A stretch of 46,899 nt of DNA from the NCBI GenBank assembly GCA_964497825.1, contig CAZCFA010000013.1:1-46899 (forward strand). The letters run 5' to 3'. The stretch is from RHKX01 sp964497825. Its GTDB lineage: Bacteria; Actinomycetota; Thermoleophilia; Solirubrobacterales; 70-9. Of the stretch, positions 33,483 through 42,637 are shown piece by piece (position 1 is the stretch's first letter; each line of letters starts with the position of its first letter). The notes beneath the pieces were generated by a model that was given only the letters and a program-made list of their open reading frames with translations, was not told where the DNA came from and did no database searches. The translations under genes were made by a program, and so were the position numbers.

Positions 33483-34808
33483 GTGCGCCGCTCCCGGGTC
33501 CTCGTCCTGCTCGTCGCGCTCGCCGCCGCGGCGGCGGCGCTGCTGCCGACGACGGCGCCGGCGTCGTCGACGACCGTCCCCTCGATCGAGCTCAGCGGCG
33601 AGATCTCACCGGCGACCGAGGCCTGGATCGGCCGCGCGCTCGACGACGCCGCCGACGACGGCGCGCCGCTGGCGATCATCCGGCTCGACACGCCGGGCGG
33701 CCTCGACTCGTCGATGCGGGCGATCGTCAAGGACATCCTCGCGGCGCCGATGCCGGTCGTCGTCTACGTCTCCCCCAACGGCGCCCGGGCCGCCTCGGCG
33801 GGGCTGTTCGTCACCGAGGCCGGCGACGTCGCCGCGATGGCGCCGGAGACAAACATCGGCTCGGCCTCGCCGATCCAGAGCAACGGCGAGGACATCGGCG
33901 ACACGCTCGGCCGCAAGATCACCAACGACGCCTCGGCCTTCGTCCGCGCGCTCGCGACCAGCCACGGCCGCAACCCCGACCTGGCCGAGGAGATGGTCAC
34001 CAAGGCGACCAACGTCACCTCCGAGGAGGCGCTCGATGCCGGCCTGATCGACCTGATCGCCGCCGATCAGGACGAGCTGCTGACCGACCTCGACGGGTTC
34101 GAGGTCAAGGGGCCGAAGGCGCGGACCCTCGATACCACCGGGCTCAGCGTCTCCGACCGCGAGATGCCGTTCCGCTACGAGCTGCTGCAGGTCCTCGTCA
34201 ACCCCAACGTCGCCTTCCTGCTGCTGCTGATCGGGTTCGCCGGGCTGGCGCTCGAGGCGTTCGCGCCGGGCACGTTGATCCCCGGCGCGATCGGCGCGGT
34301 CGCGCTGCTGCTCGGGCTGCTCGGGACGATCCAGCTGCCGGTCGCGGCGATCGGCGTGGTGCTGCTGGTTCTCGCCGCCGGCCTGCTGGTCGCCGAGGTC
34401 CAGCTGCCGACCGGCGGCCTGCTCGGCGTCGCCGGGATCGCGGCGCTGGTCGCCGGCGGGCTGCTGCTGTTCGACACCGGCGACGCCGAGCCATCGGTCA
34501 GCCCGGCGCTGGTGATCGTGCTCGCGGTGCTGATCGGCGCCCTCGTCGCGTTCGCGGGCCAGCGCGTCCACGCCGCCCACCGGCGCCCGGTCGCCACCGG
34601 CCCCGAGGAGCTGGTCGGATCGGAGGGGGTGGTCAGGGTCGCGCTCGATCCGGTCGGGCAGGTGTTCGTCGGCGGCGCCCTGTGGCGCGCCCGTCCCGAG
34701 CGCCGCGATCAGGCGATCGGGGTCGGGTGTAAGGTCAGGGTCGAGTCGATCGAGGGCCTCGTGCTCACGGTCGCCTCGCTGCCCGAGCCCGAGCGGAAGG
34801 ATGAGTGA
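33483..34808 (+). CDS. nfeD: NfeD family membrane-bound serine protease
   Basis: A 441-residue long-form NfeD protein. A signal-like N-terminus precedes a ClpP/crotonase-type protease domain: LDTPGG, then ARAASAGLFV with the likely nucleophile Ser, and Lys in LGRKITNDASAF as the probable dyad partner. About five membrane segments follow (roughly residues 235-365), then a soluble OB-fold NfeD domain ending the protein. In archaea the homologue cleaves the C-terminus of its partner stomatin. The slipin gene follows by 3 bases, matching that partnership. The start GTG is set by the leaderless spacing. Confidence 0.93.
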   Translation: MRRSRVLVLLVALAAAAAALLPTTAPASSTTVPSIELSGEISPATEAWIGRALDDAADDGAPLAIIRLDTPGGLDSSMRAIVKDILAAPMPVVVYVSPNGARAASAGLFVTEAGDVAAMAPETNIGSASPIQSNGEDIGDTLGRKITNDASAFVRALATSHGRNPDLAEEMVTKATNVTSEEALDAGLIDLIAADQDELLTDLDGFEVKGPKARTLDTTGLSVSDREMPFRYELLQVLVNPNVAFLLLLIGFAGLALEAFAPGTLIPGAIGAVALLLGLLGTIQLPVAAIGVVLLVLAAGLLVAEVQLPTGGLLGVAGIAALVAGGLLLFDTGDAEPSVSPALVIVLAVLIGALVAFAGQRVHAAHRRPVATGPEELVGSEGVVRVALDPVGQVFVGGALWRARPERRDQAIGVGCKVRVESIEGLVLTVASLPEPERKDE

Positions 34809-34811
34809 GCG

Positions 34812-35741
34812 GTGACTGGACTGATCGTCGTCGGCATCGTCGTCGTGATCGCCCTGCTGATCTGGGCGTCGGCGATCCGGATCCTGCGCGAGTACGAGCG
34901 CGGCGTCGTCTTCCGGCTCGGCCGGCTGATCGCGCTCAAGGGCCCGGGCCTGCGGTTCCTGATCCCGATCGTCGACCAGATGGTCCGCGTCGACCTGCGC
35001 ACGGTGACGCTGAACGTGCCGCCGCAGGAGGTGATCACCAAGGACAACGTCACGGTCCGGGTCAACGCGGTCGCCTACTTCCGGGTGATGGATCCCGACA
35101 AGGCGATCACCGAGGTCGAGAACTTCCTCGTCGCCACCTCGCAGATCGCCCAGACCACCCTGCGCTCGGTGCTCGGCAAGGCCGAGCTCGACTCGCTGCT
35201 GACCGAGCGCGAGCGGCTCAACCAGGAGCTGCAGGAGATCATCGACGAGCAGACCGAGCCGTGGGGGATCAAGGTCTCGACGGTCGAGGTCAAGGACGTC
35301 GAGCTGCCCCAGGACATGCAGCGGGCGATCGCGCTGCAGGCCCAGGCCGAGCGCGAGCGGCGGGCGAAGATCATCGGCTCCGAGGGCGAGTACCAGGCCG
35401 CCCAGAAGCTCGCCGACGCCGCCGACATCATCAGCCAGAACCCGGCGACGCTGCAGCTGCGCTACCTGCAGACGCTGCTGCAGATGGGCGTCAACCAGAA
35501 CACGACGATCGTCTTCCCGCTGCCGATCGAGCTGATGAACGCGTTCCGCGACTGGACCGGCGGCGACGGCGGCCCGCCGGCGCGGCCGAAGCCGCCGCGC
35601 GGCCCGGCGCCCGAAGTGCCGGAGATGCCGGAGATCGATCCCGAGACCGGGGCCCCGGTGCTCGGCGAGGATCCGGGTCCCGGCAACGAGCCGCCGGAGC
35701 CGCCGGGCGCAGGATCGCCGCCGGCCGCGCCCGGCGGCTGA
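34812..35741 (+). CDS. Slipin (SPFH/Band 7 stomatin-like protein)
   Basis: A 309-residue membrane scaffold protein. An N-terminal membrane segment is followed by YERGVVFRLGRL and the Band 7 domain with IPIVDQMVRVDLRTVTLNVP, and a coiled coil rich in A, E and R (IALQAQAERERRAKIIGSEGEYQAAQKL). The C-terminal 60 residues are proline-rich. NTTIVFPLPIELM resembles the hydrophobic site that NfeD proteases cut in archaeal stomatins. It forms an operon with nfeD. Confidence 0.94.
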   Translation: MTGLIVVGIVVVIALLIWASAIRILREYERGVVFRLGRLIALKGPGLRFLIPIVDQMVRVDLRTVTLNVPPQEVITKDNVTVRVNAVAYFRVMDPDKAITEVENFLVATSQIAQTTLRSVLGKAELDSLLTERERLNQELQEIIDEQTEPWGIKVSTVEVKDVELPQDMQRAIALQAQAERERRAKIIGSEGEYQAAQKLADAADIISQNPATLQLRYLQTLLQMGVNQNTTIVFPLPIELMNAFRDWTGGDGGPPARPKPPRGPAPEVPEMPEIDPETGAPVLGEDPGPGNEPPEPPGAGSPPAAPGG

Positions 35742-35856
35742 GCCGGCCGCGCGTCAGCGACGGGACCGCCGCCGCGGTGGGCCGCAGCGCCGGCGCGCAG
35801 GGACCCGCTTCGTAGCGGCTGCTTTCCGAGCGCTGGCGCGGCGTCCTGCCGGTGGG

Positions 35857-35862
35857 TAGGGT
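35857..35862 (+). promoter_or_regulatory. Putative -10 box of the cyclase-ATPase gene
   Basis: TAGGGT lies 6 bases before the GTG at 35869; leaderless arrangement. Confidence 0.5.
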
Positions 35863-35868
35863 CGGTTC

Positions 35869-38800
35869 GTGGAAGCGACGCTGACGGTCCTGTTCACCGA
35901 TGCGGTGGCCTCCACCGAGGCGCTCACACGGCTCGGCGATGAGCGCTTCGGCGCCGTGCAGCGGGCGCATCTCGATCTGCTCCGCGACGCCGTGACCGCC
36001 CACGGCGGCCGTGAGGTCAAGAGCCTCGGCGACGGGCTGATGGTCGAGTTCACCGGCGCCGCGGATGCGTTGGCCGCCGCCGTCTCGATGCAGCAGGCGA
36101 TCGACGCGCAGGCGCGCCGTTGCGATCAGGGCCTGCCGCTGCGGATCGGGGTCTCCTCGGGCGACGTGACCGTCACCGACGACGGCGACCTGCACGGGAC
36201 GGCGGTCGTCGAGGCGGCGCGCCTGTGTGCGGCCGCAGCCGCCGGGCAGATCCTCGCTTCCGAGACGGTCCGCGTGCTCGCCGGGTCACGCGGCGGCCAC
36301 GCCTACACCTCGCTCGGGCCGATCGACCTCAAGGGCCTGGCGGAGCCGGTTCCGACCGTTGAGGTCGGCTGGGCGCCGCTCGCGGAGGAGGAGGGAGGCC
36401 TGCCGCCGGTGCCGCTGCCGCCGCGACTCGCGTTCGAGTCGGCGTGGCCGTTCGTCGGTCGAAGCGACGAGCTCGAGCGCCTCGATCACCTGTGGCGAGA
36501 AGCTGTGAGCGGTGTCCGCGTTGCGATGCTGGCCGGCGAGCCGGGGGCGGGAAAGACGCGGCTCGCCCAGGAGGTCGCCGCCCATGCTCACGGGCAGGGA
36601 GCGCTGGTGCTGTTCGGTCGCGTCGAGGAGGATCTCGCGATCGCCTACCAGCCGTTCGCCGAGGCGCTGCGCCACTACCTGGTGAGCGTCGATGAGGCGG
36701 CGCGCGAGCGGGCGCTGGGGTTGCGCGGCGCGGTCCTCGCCAGGCTCGTCCCCGAGCTCGTCGAGGAGGTGCCGGCGGGGCAGATCGAGGCCTGGGCGAT
36801 CTTCGAGGGCATCGTCGACTGGCTTTCGATCGAGGCCGCCCAACGGCCGGTGGTGCTGGTGCTCGACGACCTCCACTGGGCCCCGAAGCCGACGCTGCGA
36901 GCGCTGATGCACTTGGCGCGCAGCGAGCGGCTGCCGCGGCTGTTGATCATCGGCACCTACCGCGACACCGAGCTCGACCGCAGGCATCCGCTCGCCGACG
37001 CGCTCGCCGACCTGCGCCGCGTCGACGGCGTCGAGCGGATCGCCGTCCGCGGCCTCGATCGCGATGGGATCGCCGCGTTCGTGGAGGCCACGCGCGGCGA
37101 CGCCCTCGACGATGACGCGAGGGAGCTCGTGCGGCTGCTCGGCGAGCAGACGCAGGGCAACCCGTTCTTCGTCGGACAGGTGCTCCGCAACCTCTCGGAG
37201 TCGGGCGCGGTCGAGCAGGTCGACGGGCGCTGGGTGCGCGCCGCGGGCACCGATCAGCTCGTCGTGCCCGAGGGCGTCCGTGAGGTCGTCGGCCGCCGGG
37301 TCTCGCGGCTCTCCCGATCGGCCGGAGACCTCTTGACGGTCGCCGCCGTGGCCGGGCCGCAGTTCGACGTCGCGGTCGTCGCCGAGGTGGCCGAGCAGCC
37401 GCTGGCCGCGGCGCTCGACGGCCTCGACGAGGCGCTGGCCGCACGGCTAGTGCTCGAGACCGGCTCGCCCGGACGGCTGCGCTTCGCGCATGCGCTCGTC
37501 CGGCAGACCCTTGTCGACGAGCTCGCGACGATGCGCCGCCTGCACACCCACCAGCAGATCGGCCTGGCGCTGGAGCGGCGCTTCGGCGACGCCGAGGCCG
37601 CGCTCGCCGAGCTGGCCCGCCACTTCGCGGAGGCCGCCGCGCTCGGTGAGGGTGAGCGCGCCGCCCGCTACGCCGAGCGCGCCGCCACTCAGGCGTTCGG
37701 GCGCGGCGCGCCGGATCAGGCCGCCGACCTGCTCGAGCAGGCGCTGGAGCTGCTCCCGGTCGGCGACGACCGTGACGGCCTCCGGCGCGAGCGCCTGTTC
37801 GCGCAGCTGCTCATGTGCTGTTGGGTGATCTTCGACCTCGAGCGGCTCGAGCGGTTCAGCCGCCGCTGGCTGGCCCTCGCGCGCGAGCTCGACGACGACG
37901 TGATGCTGCTGCACGCCGTGCCCTGGGTGATCGACGGGTTCACGTGGGTCCGGCCGGCCGAGGCCGGGGACTTCGAGCTGATCGCCGAGGCGCTCAACGT
38001 CGACGTCGGGGACCTCGATCTGAGCGGCCGGCAGCGGCTCTCCCTGCGCTGGTCCTGGCTCGATCTGGATCCGGCCGGCCTGCGCGCGTGGCTGGTCGGA
38101 AACCTCTCGGCCGACTGGGTGTTCGGCCTGCCGCTGGAGACGATCGCCGACCGGCTACCCGGCCGGACGCCGCTTGACCTCGCCGACGAGGCCTGCCGGC
38201 TCGCGGCCCGGAGCGCCGACTCCGAGATCGCCGATGAAGCCCTGTTCTTCCGGGCGTTGGACCTCGTCGGAAGCCCCGATGCCGAGGCACAGCTGGCGGC
38301 CGCGAAGCGACTGGACGAGATCGACTTCGCGGCCTTCGGCGGTGGACGGCTGATCGGCGCGTTCGCGCTGGCGAGGCTCGGGCGGCTCGACGAGCTCTGC
38401 GATTGGGCCGACCGGACGCTATCGGAGGCTGAGCGCAGCGGTGACCGGATGCTGCTCAGCAACGCCCACGTCGAACGAAGCCTCGAGGCCCTCGCGCGCG
38501 GTCGGTTCGAGGATGGGCGCCGTGCGATCGAGGCGGCCGCGCGGCCATCCCCGGACGAGCCATCGACGCTGATGGGCCGAGCCGTGTTCGCGATCGCCGA
38601 GCTGCTCGCGTGCGATCGGGCGAGCGAGGCGCGGCCGATCGCCGAACGGGTCGCCTCGAGCCCACTGTATGACTGCTCGCACCTGGTCGGCGCCGTCGCC
38701 GCGGCACAGGGCGACGCCGCTGAGGCGCGCACGGTCCTCGACGGTTGGCTGGCGGCCGGCCGCCCGCTGGTCGCGGACATCATGCACTCGGCGCGACTCT

Positions 38801-39075
38801 GGGGCTACTCGGAATGCGCGCACGCGGTCGGCGACCGGGACGCCGCCCGCCACCTCTACGACGAGCTGGTCCCCTACGACGGCCAGCTCCTGCTCTGGGG
38901 ATGGGGGATCTTCGTTCCCGCGAGCGCCGCCTTCGCGCTCGGGCGGCTGGCCGAGACCCTCGTCGAGCGCGAGCGGGCGTGCGCGCACTACGGTGCCGCG
39001 CTGAGCTTCGAGGAGGGGATCGGCGCGGCGACGCTCGCCGAGCGCACGCGCCGGGCGCTCTCGCACGTCAGCTGA
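35869..39075 (+). CDS. Class III nucleotide cyclase domain with AAA ATPase and TPR-like region
   Basis: A 1068-residue signalling protein. Residues 1-165 form a class III cyclase domain with metal-binding Asp in LFTDAVAST and in KSLGDGLMVEF, but the usual VNxAAR reads VVEAARLC, so the transition-state Asn is missing and Arg is kept. A STAND/AAA-type ATPase follows (LAGEPGAGKTRLAQEVA, VLVLDDLHWAPKPTLRAL), then about 600 residues of helical repeats with pairs such as YAERAATQAFGRGAPDQAADLLEQAL. There is no DNA-binding domain. This architecture is common in actinobacteria. Third-position codon choice is a little more relaxed than in neighbours. Confidence 0.85.
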   Translation: MEATLTVLFTDAVASTEALTRLGDERFGAVQRAHLDLLRDAVTAHGGREVKSLGDGLMVEFTGAADALAAAVSMQQAIDAQARRCDQGLPLRIGVSSGDVTVTDDGDLHGTAVVEAARLCAAAAAGQILASETVRVLAGSRGGHAYTSLGPIDLKGLAEPVPTVEVGWAPLAEEEGGLPPVPLPPRLAFESAWPFVGRSDELERLDHLWREAVSGVRVAMLAGEPGAGKTRLAQEVAAHAHGQGALVLFGRVEEDLAIAYQPFAEALRHYLVSVDEAARERALGLRGAVLARLVPELVEEVPAGQIEAWAIFEGIVDWLSIEAAQRPVVLVLDDLHWAPKPTLRALMHLARSERLPRLLIIGTYRDTELDRRHPLADALADLRRVDGVERIAVRGLDRDGIAAFVEATRGDALDDDARELVRLLGEQTQGNPFFVGQVLRNLSESGAVEQVDGRWVRAAGTDQLVVPEGVREVVGRRVSRLSRSAGDLLTVAAVAGPQFDVAVVAEVAEQPLAAALDGLDEALAARLVLETGSPGRLRFAHALVRQTLVDELATMRRLHTHQQIGLALERRFGDAEAALAELARHFAEAAALGEGERAARYAERAATQAFGRGAPDQAADLLEQALELLPVGDDRDGLRRERLFAQLLMCCWVIFDLERLERFSRRWLALARELDDDVMLLHAVPWVIDGFTWVRPAEAGDFELIAEALNVDVGDLDLSGRQRLSLRWSWLDLDPAGLRAWLVGNLSADWVFGLPLETIADRLPGRTPLDLADEACRLAARSADSEIADEALFFRALDLVGSPDAEAQLAAAKRLDEIDFAAFGGGRLIGAFALARLGRLDELCDWADRTLSEAERSGDRMLLSNAHVERSLEALARGRFEDGRRAIEAAARPSPDEPSTLMGRAVFAIAELLACDRASEARPIAERVASSPLYDCSHLVGAVAAAQGDAAEARTVLDGWLAAGRPLVADIMHSARLWGYSECAHAVGDRDAARHLYDELVPYDGQLLLWGWGIFVPASAAFALGRLAETLVERERACAHYGAALSFEEGIGAATLAERTRRALSHVS

Positions 39076-39093
39076 CGGCGAAACGGTGCCCGC

Positions 39094-39099
39094 TAGGGT
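39094..39099 (+). promoter_or_regulatory. Putative -10 box of the galT-like gene
   Basis: TAGGGT lies 6 bases before the GTG at 39106. CTGACG about 16 bases upstream is a possible -35 element overlapping the preceding stop codon. Confidence 0.5.
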
Positions 39100-39105
39100 C
39101 GGAGC

Positions 39106-40197
39106 GTGAACGAAGAGCCCGCCGCCGCGCCGCCGGAGCTCCGGATCGATCAGCTCACCGGGCTGCGGGCGCTGATCGCACCCGGCCGCCGCGGCCGCCC
39201 CGACGCATTCGCCGGCCGGCGGGCCGCGGCCGGCGCCGATGCCGGCGGGCCCTGCCCGTTCTGCGCCGGGCATGAGGATCAGACGCCGCCGGAGCTGTGG
39301 GCGAACCGCCCCTGCGGCGGTGAGCCCGACGGGCCCGGCTGGCAGCAGCGCGCCGTTCCCAACCTCTATCCGGCGCTCGGCGACACCGACGGCGACTCCG
39401 AGCCGGGCCCCGCCGCCGTCGCCGAGTCCGGCCTGACCAGCGCCGCCGACCCGCTGCTGGCCTCCGCCCACGCGGCCGGCTCCGACCTGTTCGGCGCCGT
39501 CGCGGCGACCGGCGGCCACGAGGTGATCGTCAACTCGCCCCGGCACGTCGCGACGCTCGCCGCGCTCGGACCGGACGAGCTCGCCGGCGCCGTCGCCGCG
39601 TGGCGGGAGCGGATCGCCGCCCGCGCCGCCGAGGCGTCGCTGGTGCACCTGTTCGTCAACGAGGGGCCCCGCGCGGGGGCCACGCTCGAGCACAGCCACG
39701 CGCAGCTGCTCGCGTTGCCGTTCGTGCCCGCCGGGGTCGCCCGCGAGCGCGAGCGTTGCACCGCCTACCACGAGCGCACGGCGGGCTCGCACCTGCTCGA
39801 GGACGTGCTCGTCGAGGAGGTGCGGCGCCGCGACCGCCTCGTCGCGATCGACGCCGAGGCGGCGCTGATCTGCCCCTGGGCCTCGCGCTGGCCCTACGAG
39901 CTGCGGCTCGTGCCGCGCACGGCCGCGCCGCGGTTCGAGGACGACGACCGCGGCGCCGCGCTGCTCGGCCGCGGCCTGCGCGCGCTCGCCGCCGTGCTCG
40001 GTCCCGGCGTCGGGCTCAACCTCTGGGTCCGGACCGCGCCGCGCGGCAGCGGGGAGTTCTGCTGGCACCTCGACATCGCCCCGCGGACGACGACCGCGGG
40101 GGCGGTCGAGCTCGGCGCCGGCCTCGACCTCAACCCGCTCGCCCCGGAGGCCGCCGCCGCGGAGCTGCGCGCGGCGCTGGGGCCGGACCCCGCATGA
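39106..40197 (+). CDS. galT: Galactose-1-phosphate uridylyltransferase-like protein
   Basis: A 363-residue HIT-superfamily nucleotidylyltransferase. The active-site motif HSHAQL in GATLEHSHAQLLALPFVP carries the histidine that is nucleotidylated. CPFCAGHEDQTPPE at the N-terminus provides metal-binding cysteines and EFCWHLDIAPR closes the second half. Members exchange hexose-1-phosphate with UDP-glucose or a related nucleotide. No galactokinase or epimerase is nearby, so the exact substrate (galactose-1-phosphate or another sugar phosphate) is uncertain. Confidence 0.82.
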   Translation: MNEEPAAAPPELRIDQLTGLRALIAPGRRGRPDAFAGRRAAAGADAGGPCPFCAGHEDQTPPELWANRPCGGEPDGPGWQQRAVPNLYPALGDTDGDSEPGPAAVAESGLTSAADPLLASAHAAGSDLFGAVAATGGHEVIVNSPRHVATLAALGPDELAGAVAAWRERIAARAAEASLVHLFVNEGPRAGATLEHSHAQLLALPFVPAGVARERERCTAYHERTAGSHLLEDVLVEEVRRRDRLVAIDAEAALICPWASRWPYELRLVPRTAAPRFEDDDRGAALLGRGLRALAAVLGPGVGLNLWVRTAPRGSGEFCWHLDIAPRTTTAGAVELGAGLDLNPLAPEAAAAELRAALGPDPA

Positions 40198-40208
40198 GCC
40201 GGCGCCGG

Positions 40209-40214
40209 TAGCCT
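40209..40214 (+). promoter_or_regulatory. Putative -10 box of the acidic unknown gene
   Basis: TAGCCT lies 10 bases before the ATG at 40225; no ribosome binding site is seen. Confidence 0.4.
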
Positions 40215-40224
40215 CCCCGGGCCG

Positions 40225-40893
40225 ATGCCGCCCGTCGCCCGCCCCTTCCCCCGCTTCATCTCCGACTCCGCCCAGGAGGGCCGCCCCTACGGTCGCTGGG
40301 AGGAGCGGCTGGCCGAGGCCTTCGTCGGCGCCTGCGGCGACTTCGCCGCCGAGGCCGGAACGCAGGTCGACGCCGGGTCGCTGCGCTGGTTCCCCGATCG
40401 CACCTGGGGCGGCCGCACCTACGTGCCGGTGATCGGCCACGGCTCCGGCGAGGTCGACGGCGTCGTGCCCGAGTTCTTCGGCCACGTCTCGTTCCTGCGG
40501 GTCACCGAGGGCGACCTCGGCGAGCTGACGCCGATCGCCGACTTCACCGACGTGACCGCCGAGCAGAACGAGGGCTGGCAGGTCGATCTCAACGACGACG
40601 TGATCGGCACCTGGCGCGCCGACGGCGGCCGCGGCGGCGACGTGACGCTGATCTGGGGGACGCCGCTGGTCCGCGGCGCGATCGCCGCAACCGCCGAGCT
40701 CGGCGGCGAGGTCGTCGACCAGGCCGCGGTCAACGACGGCCGCTTCACGCTGCTCGCGGTCGACGCGGTCGAGGGGTTCGGCGAGGACATCTTCCTCGAC
40801 GTCAAGCTCTGGGACCGGCGGCTGCGCGAGATCGCCGCCGAGAGCCTCTACGCCGACGAGCACGACGACGACGAGGGCGAGGACGGCGACTGA
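40225..40893 (+). CDS. Acidic protein of unknown function
   Basis: A 222-residue protein with no signal peptide or membrane segment. It has a beta-rich core with aromatic motifs (RWFPDRTWGGRTYVPVIG, FFGHVSFLRV, LNDDVIGTWRADGG) and ends in a strongly acidic tail (ADEHDDDEGEDGD). I do not recognise a family. Codon bias and a leaderless promoter support a real gene. It follows galT by 27 bases. Confidence 0.72.
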   Translation: MPPVARPFPRFISDSAQEGRPYGRWEERLAEAFVGACGDFAAEAGTQVDAGSLRWFPDRTWGGRTYVPVIGHGSGEVDGVVPEFFGHVSFLRVTEGDLGELTPIADFTDVTAEQNEGWQVDLNDDVIGTWRADGGRGGDVTLIWGTPLVRGAIAATAELGGEVVDQAAVNDGRFTLLAVDAVEGFGEDIFLDVKLWDRRLREIAAESLYADEHDDDEGEDGD

Positions 40894-40960
40894 GGCCGCG
40901 CCGCCGGCAAGCGCCGCCGGCCGCAACTTCTCGCCCGTCGCCGTTGTTTCGTCTCTGCCG

Positions 40961-42616
40961 ATGGGAGCCCGCGTGCCAGCGATCCTCGCCGCCGTCGTCG
41001 CGACGGCGCTGCTCGCCGCGCCCGGCGCCGGCGCCGACGCGCCGGCGCAGAGCCTCGGTTCCGGGGCGCTGCTCGGCGCCGAGGTCGACCCGTCGGGCGC
41101 CACCGCCTACTGCGACCGCCTTCGCGAGGACGGCTCCCGCGCCGCGACGGTCTTCTTGACCCGCGGCGTGATCGAGCGCGGCGACGGCTCCCTGAACAGG
41201 ACCGCGATCGACGCCCGGATCGAGCCCGACCGCGGCTGCGGGATCGAGCCCGCGGTCCGGGTCCGGCCGACGACCGCCCCCGACCAGGACTCCTACCTGC
41301 CGGCGGGGGCCGAGCTCGACGGCTACCTGGACCTGTTGACCGAGCTCGCGCGCTACCTCGACGGCCGCGTCCACCGCTACGCGATCGACAACGAGGCCGC
41401 CTCGCAGGCGCACTTCGACGGCTCCGCCGCCGACTACTTCGAGCTCCTGCGCCGCTCCGCCGCCGCGCTCCGGGCCGGCGACCCCGACGCCGAGATCCTC
41501 GACGGGACGATGGCGAGCGGCAGCCTCGGCGCGGTGATGGTCGCCAACCTCTACGCGGCGGGCCGCTACGGCGAGGCGATCGCGCTCGCCCAGCAGACGC
41601 AGGCGAACGAGCTCGGCGGCGGCGCCCCGGTGACCGACATGGCCTCGCTGGCCGCCTACGTCGATGATGCGCGGACGCAACGCGCGATCGCCTTCTACGC
41701 GGCGGCGGTCGCCAACCAGGACGCCTACGACGCCTTCCAGCTCCACTACTACGGTCCCTGGCGCGGGCTCACCGACGCGGTCGAGTTCGTCCGCGCGCAC
41801 GGGATCACGGTCCCGATCGAGATCTGGGAGGCCGGCCACCGCTACCTCGACGGCCGCCCGTTCAGCGAGGAGGACTTCGCGGCCGAGACCGCGCGGCTGC
41901 TGATCAGCGCCGCCGGCGAGGGCTCGACCTACACGGTCTTCAGCTCCTACCTCGGCAACGAGGACAACGACGCCTACGGGCTGTTCGGCTTCGACGGCAC
42001 GACCCCGCACCTCGCCCGCGACGCGTTTCGCACGGTCACGTCGGAGCTGACCGGCGCCACCTCGGCCGAGCGCCTCGGCGTCGGCGGCGATGCCCGGGGC
42101 TACCGGTTCCAGCGCCCCGGCGCCGCCACCCTCGCCGCCGCCTGGTCGGATCCGAGCGCGCTGGCGATCGGCAGGGAGCTCGGGATCGACGCGACGACCG
42201 CGCTCGTCACCCCGGTCGGCGGGACGCCTGCGCACGTGCGGCTCGGCAAGCTGCGGATCGGGCCGACCCCGGTCTTCGCCGAGCCCGACCTGGTCGAGCT
42301 CGAGCGTCGCGGCAAGCGCTCGCGCAAGCGGCTGAAGCTGCGGCTGACCTGTCCCCAGGCGAGCCCGCAGCCGTCCTGCACCGGTCGGGTCAAGGTGACC
42401 CGCGCGCAGGCCAAGCGGCGCAAGAGCGTCCGGCGCGGCAAGCGCAAGCCGCCGCAGGTGCTCGGCAAGCGCCACTTCCAGCTCGCCGCCGGGACCAGCG
42501 AGATGCTGCGGATCCGCTTCCGCCGCCGCGGCCGGGCCGGCGAGGCGGAGGCGAGGACGAAGCGCTGCCGGGTCTCGGGCAGGGGCGGCTGCCGGAGCTG
42601 GCTCGAGCTGCGCTGA
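40961..42616 (+). CDS. Secreted glycoside hydrolase-like protein
   Basis: A 551-residue protein with a signal peptide (AILAAVVATALLAAPGAGADA). The main domain looks like a TIM-barrel glycosidase of the clan GH-A type: Glu145 in YAIDNEA (acid/base candidate, following Asn) and Glu290 in IEIWEAGH (nucleophile candidate) fall at the ends of predicted strands 4 and 7. The last 120 residues are very basic (RRGKRSRKRLKLRL and KRRKSVRRGKRKPP), which may bind acidic polymers in the cell wall. Substrate is unknown. Confidence 0.72.
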   Translation: MGARVPAILAAVVATALLAAPGAGADAPAQSLGSGALLGAEVDPSGATAYCDRLREDGSRAATVFLTRGVIERGDGSLNRTAIDARIEPDRGCGIEPAVRVRPTTAPDQDSYLPAGAELDGYLDLLTELARYLDGRVHRYAIDNEAASQAHFDGSAADYFELLRRSAAALRAGDPDAEILDGTMASGSLGAVMVANLYAAGRYGEAIALAQQTQANELGGGAPVTDMASLAAYVDDARTQRAIAFYAAAVANQDAYDAFQLHYYGPWRGLTDAVEFVRAHGITVPIEIWEAGHRYLDGRPFSEEDFAAETARLLISAAGEGSTYTVFSSYLGNEDNDAYGLFGFDGTTPHLARDAFRTVTSELTGATSAERLGVGGDARGYRFQRPGAATLAAAWSDPSALAIGRELGIDATTALVTPVGGTPAHVRLGKLRIGPTPVFAEPDLVELERRGKRSRKRLKLRLTCPQASPQPSCTGRVKVTRAQAKRRKSVRRGKRKPPQVLGKRHFQLAAGTSEMLRIRFRRRGRAGEAEARTKRCRVSGRGGCRSWLELR

Positions 42617-42623
42617 GCTTCGT

Positions 42624-42629
42624 TAGATT
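42624..42629 (+). promoter_or_regulatory. Putative -10 box of the acylase gene
   Basis: TAGATT lies 8 bases before the ATG at 42638, only 8 bases after the preceding stop codon. Confidence 0.5.
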
Positions 42630-42637
42630 GCCGCCGC

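Noticed and set aside
38419..41103. Long minus-strand frame across the cyclase, galT and unknown genes
   Set aside because: It runs antisense to three well-supported genes and has low-complexity Gly/Arg/Val-rich composition.
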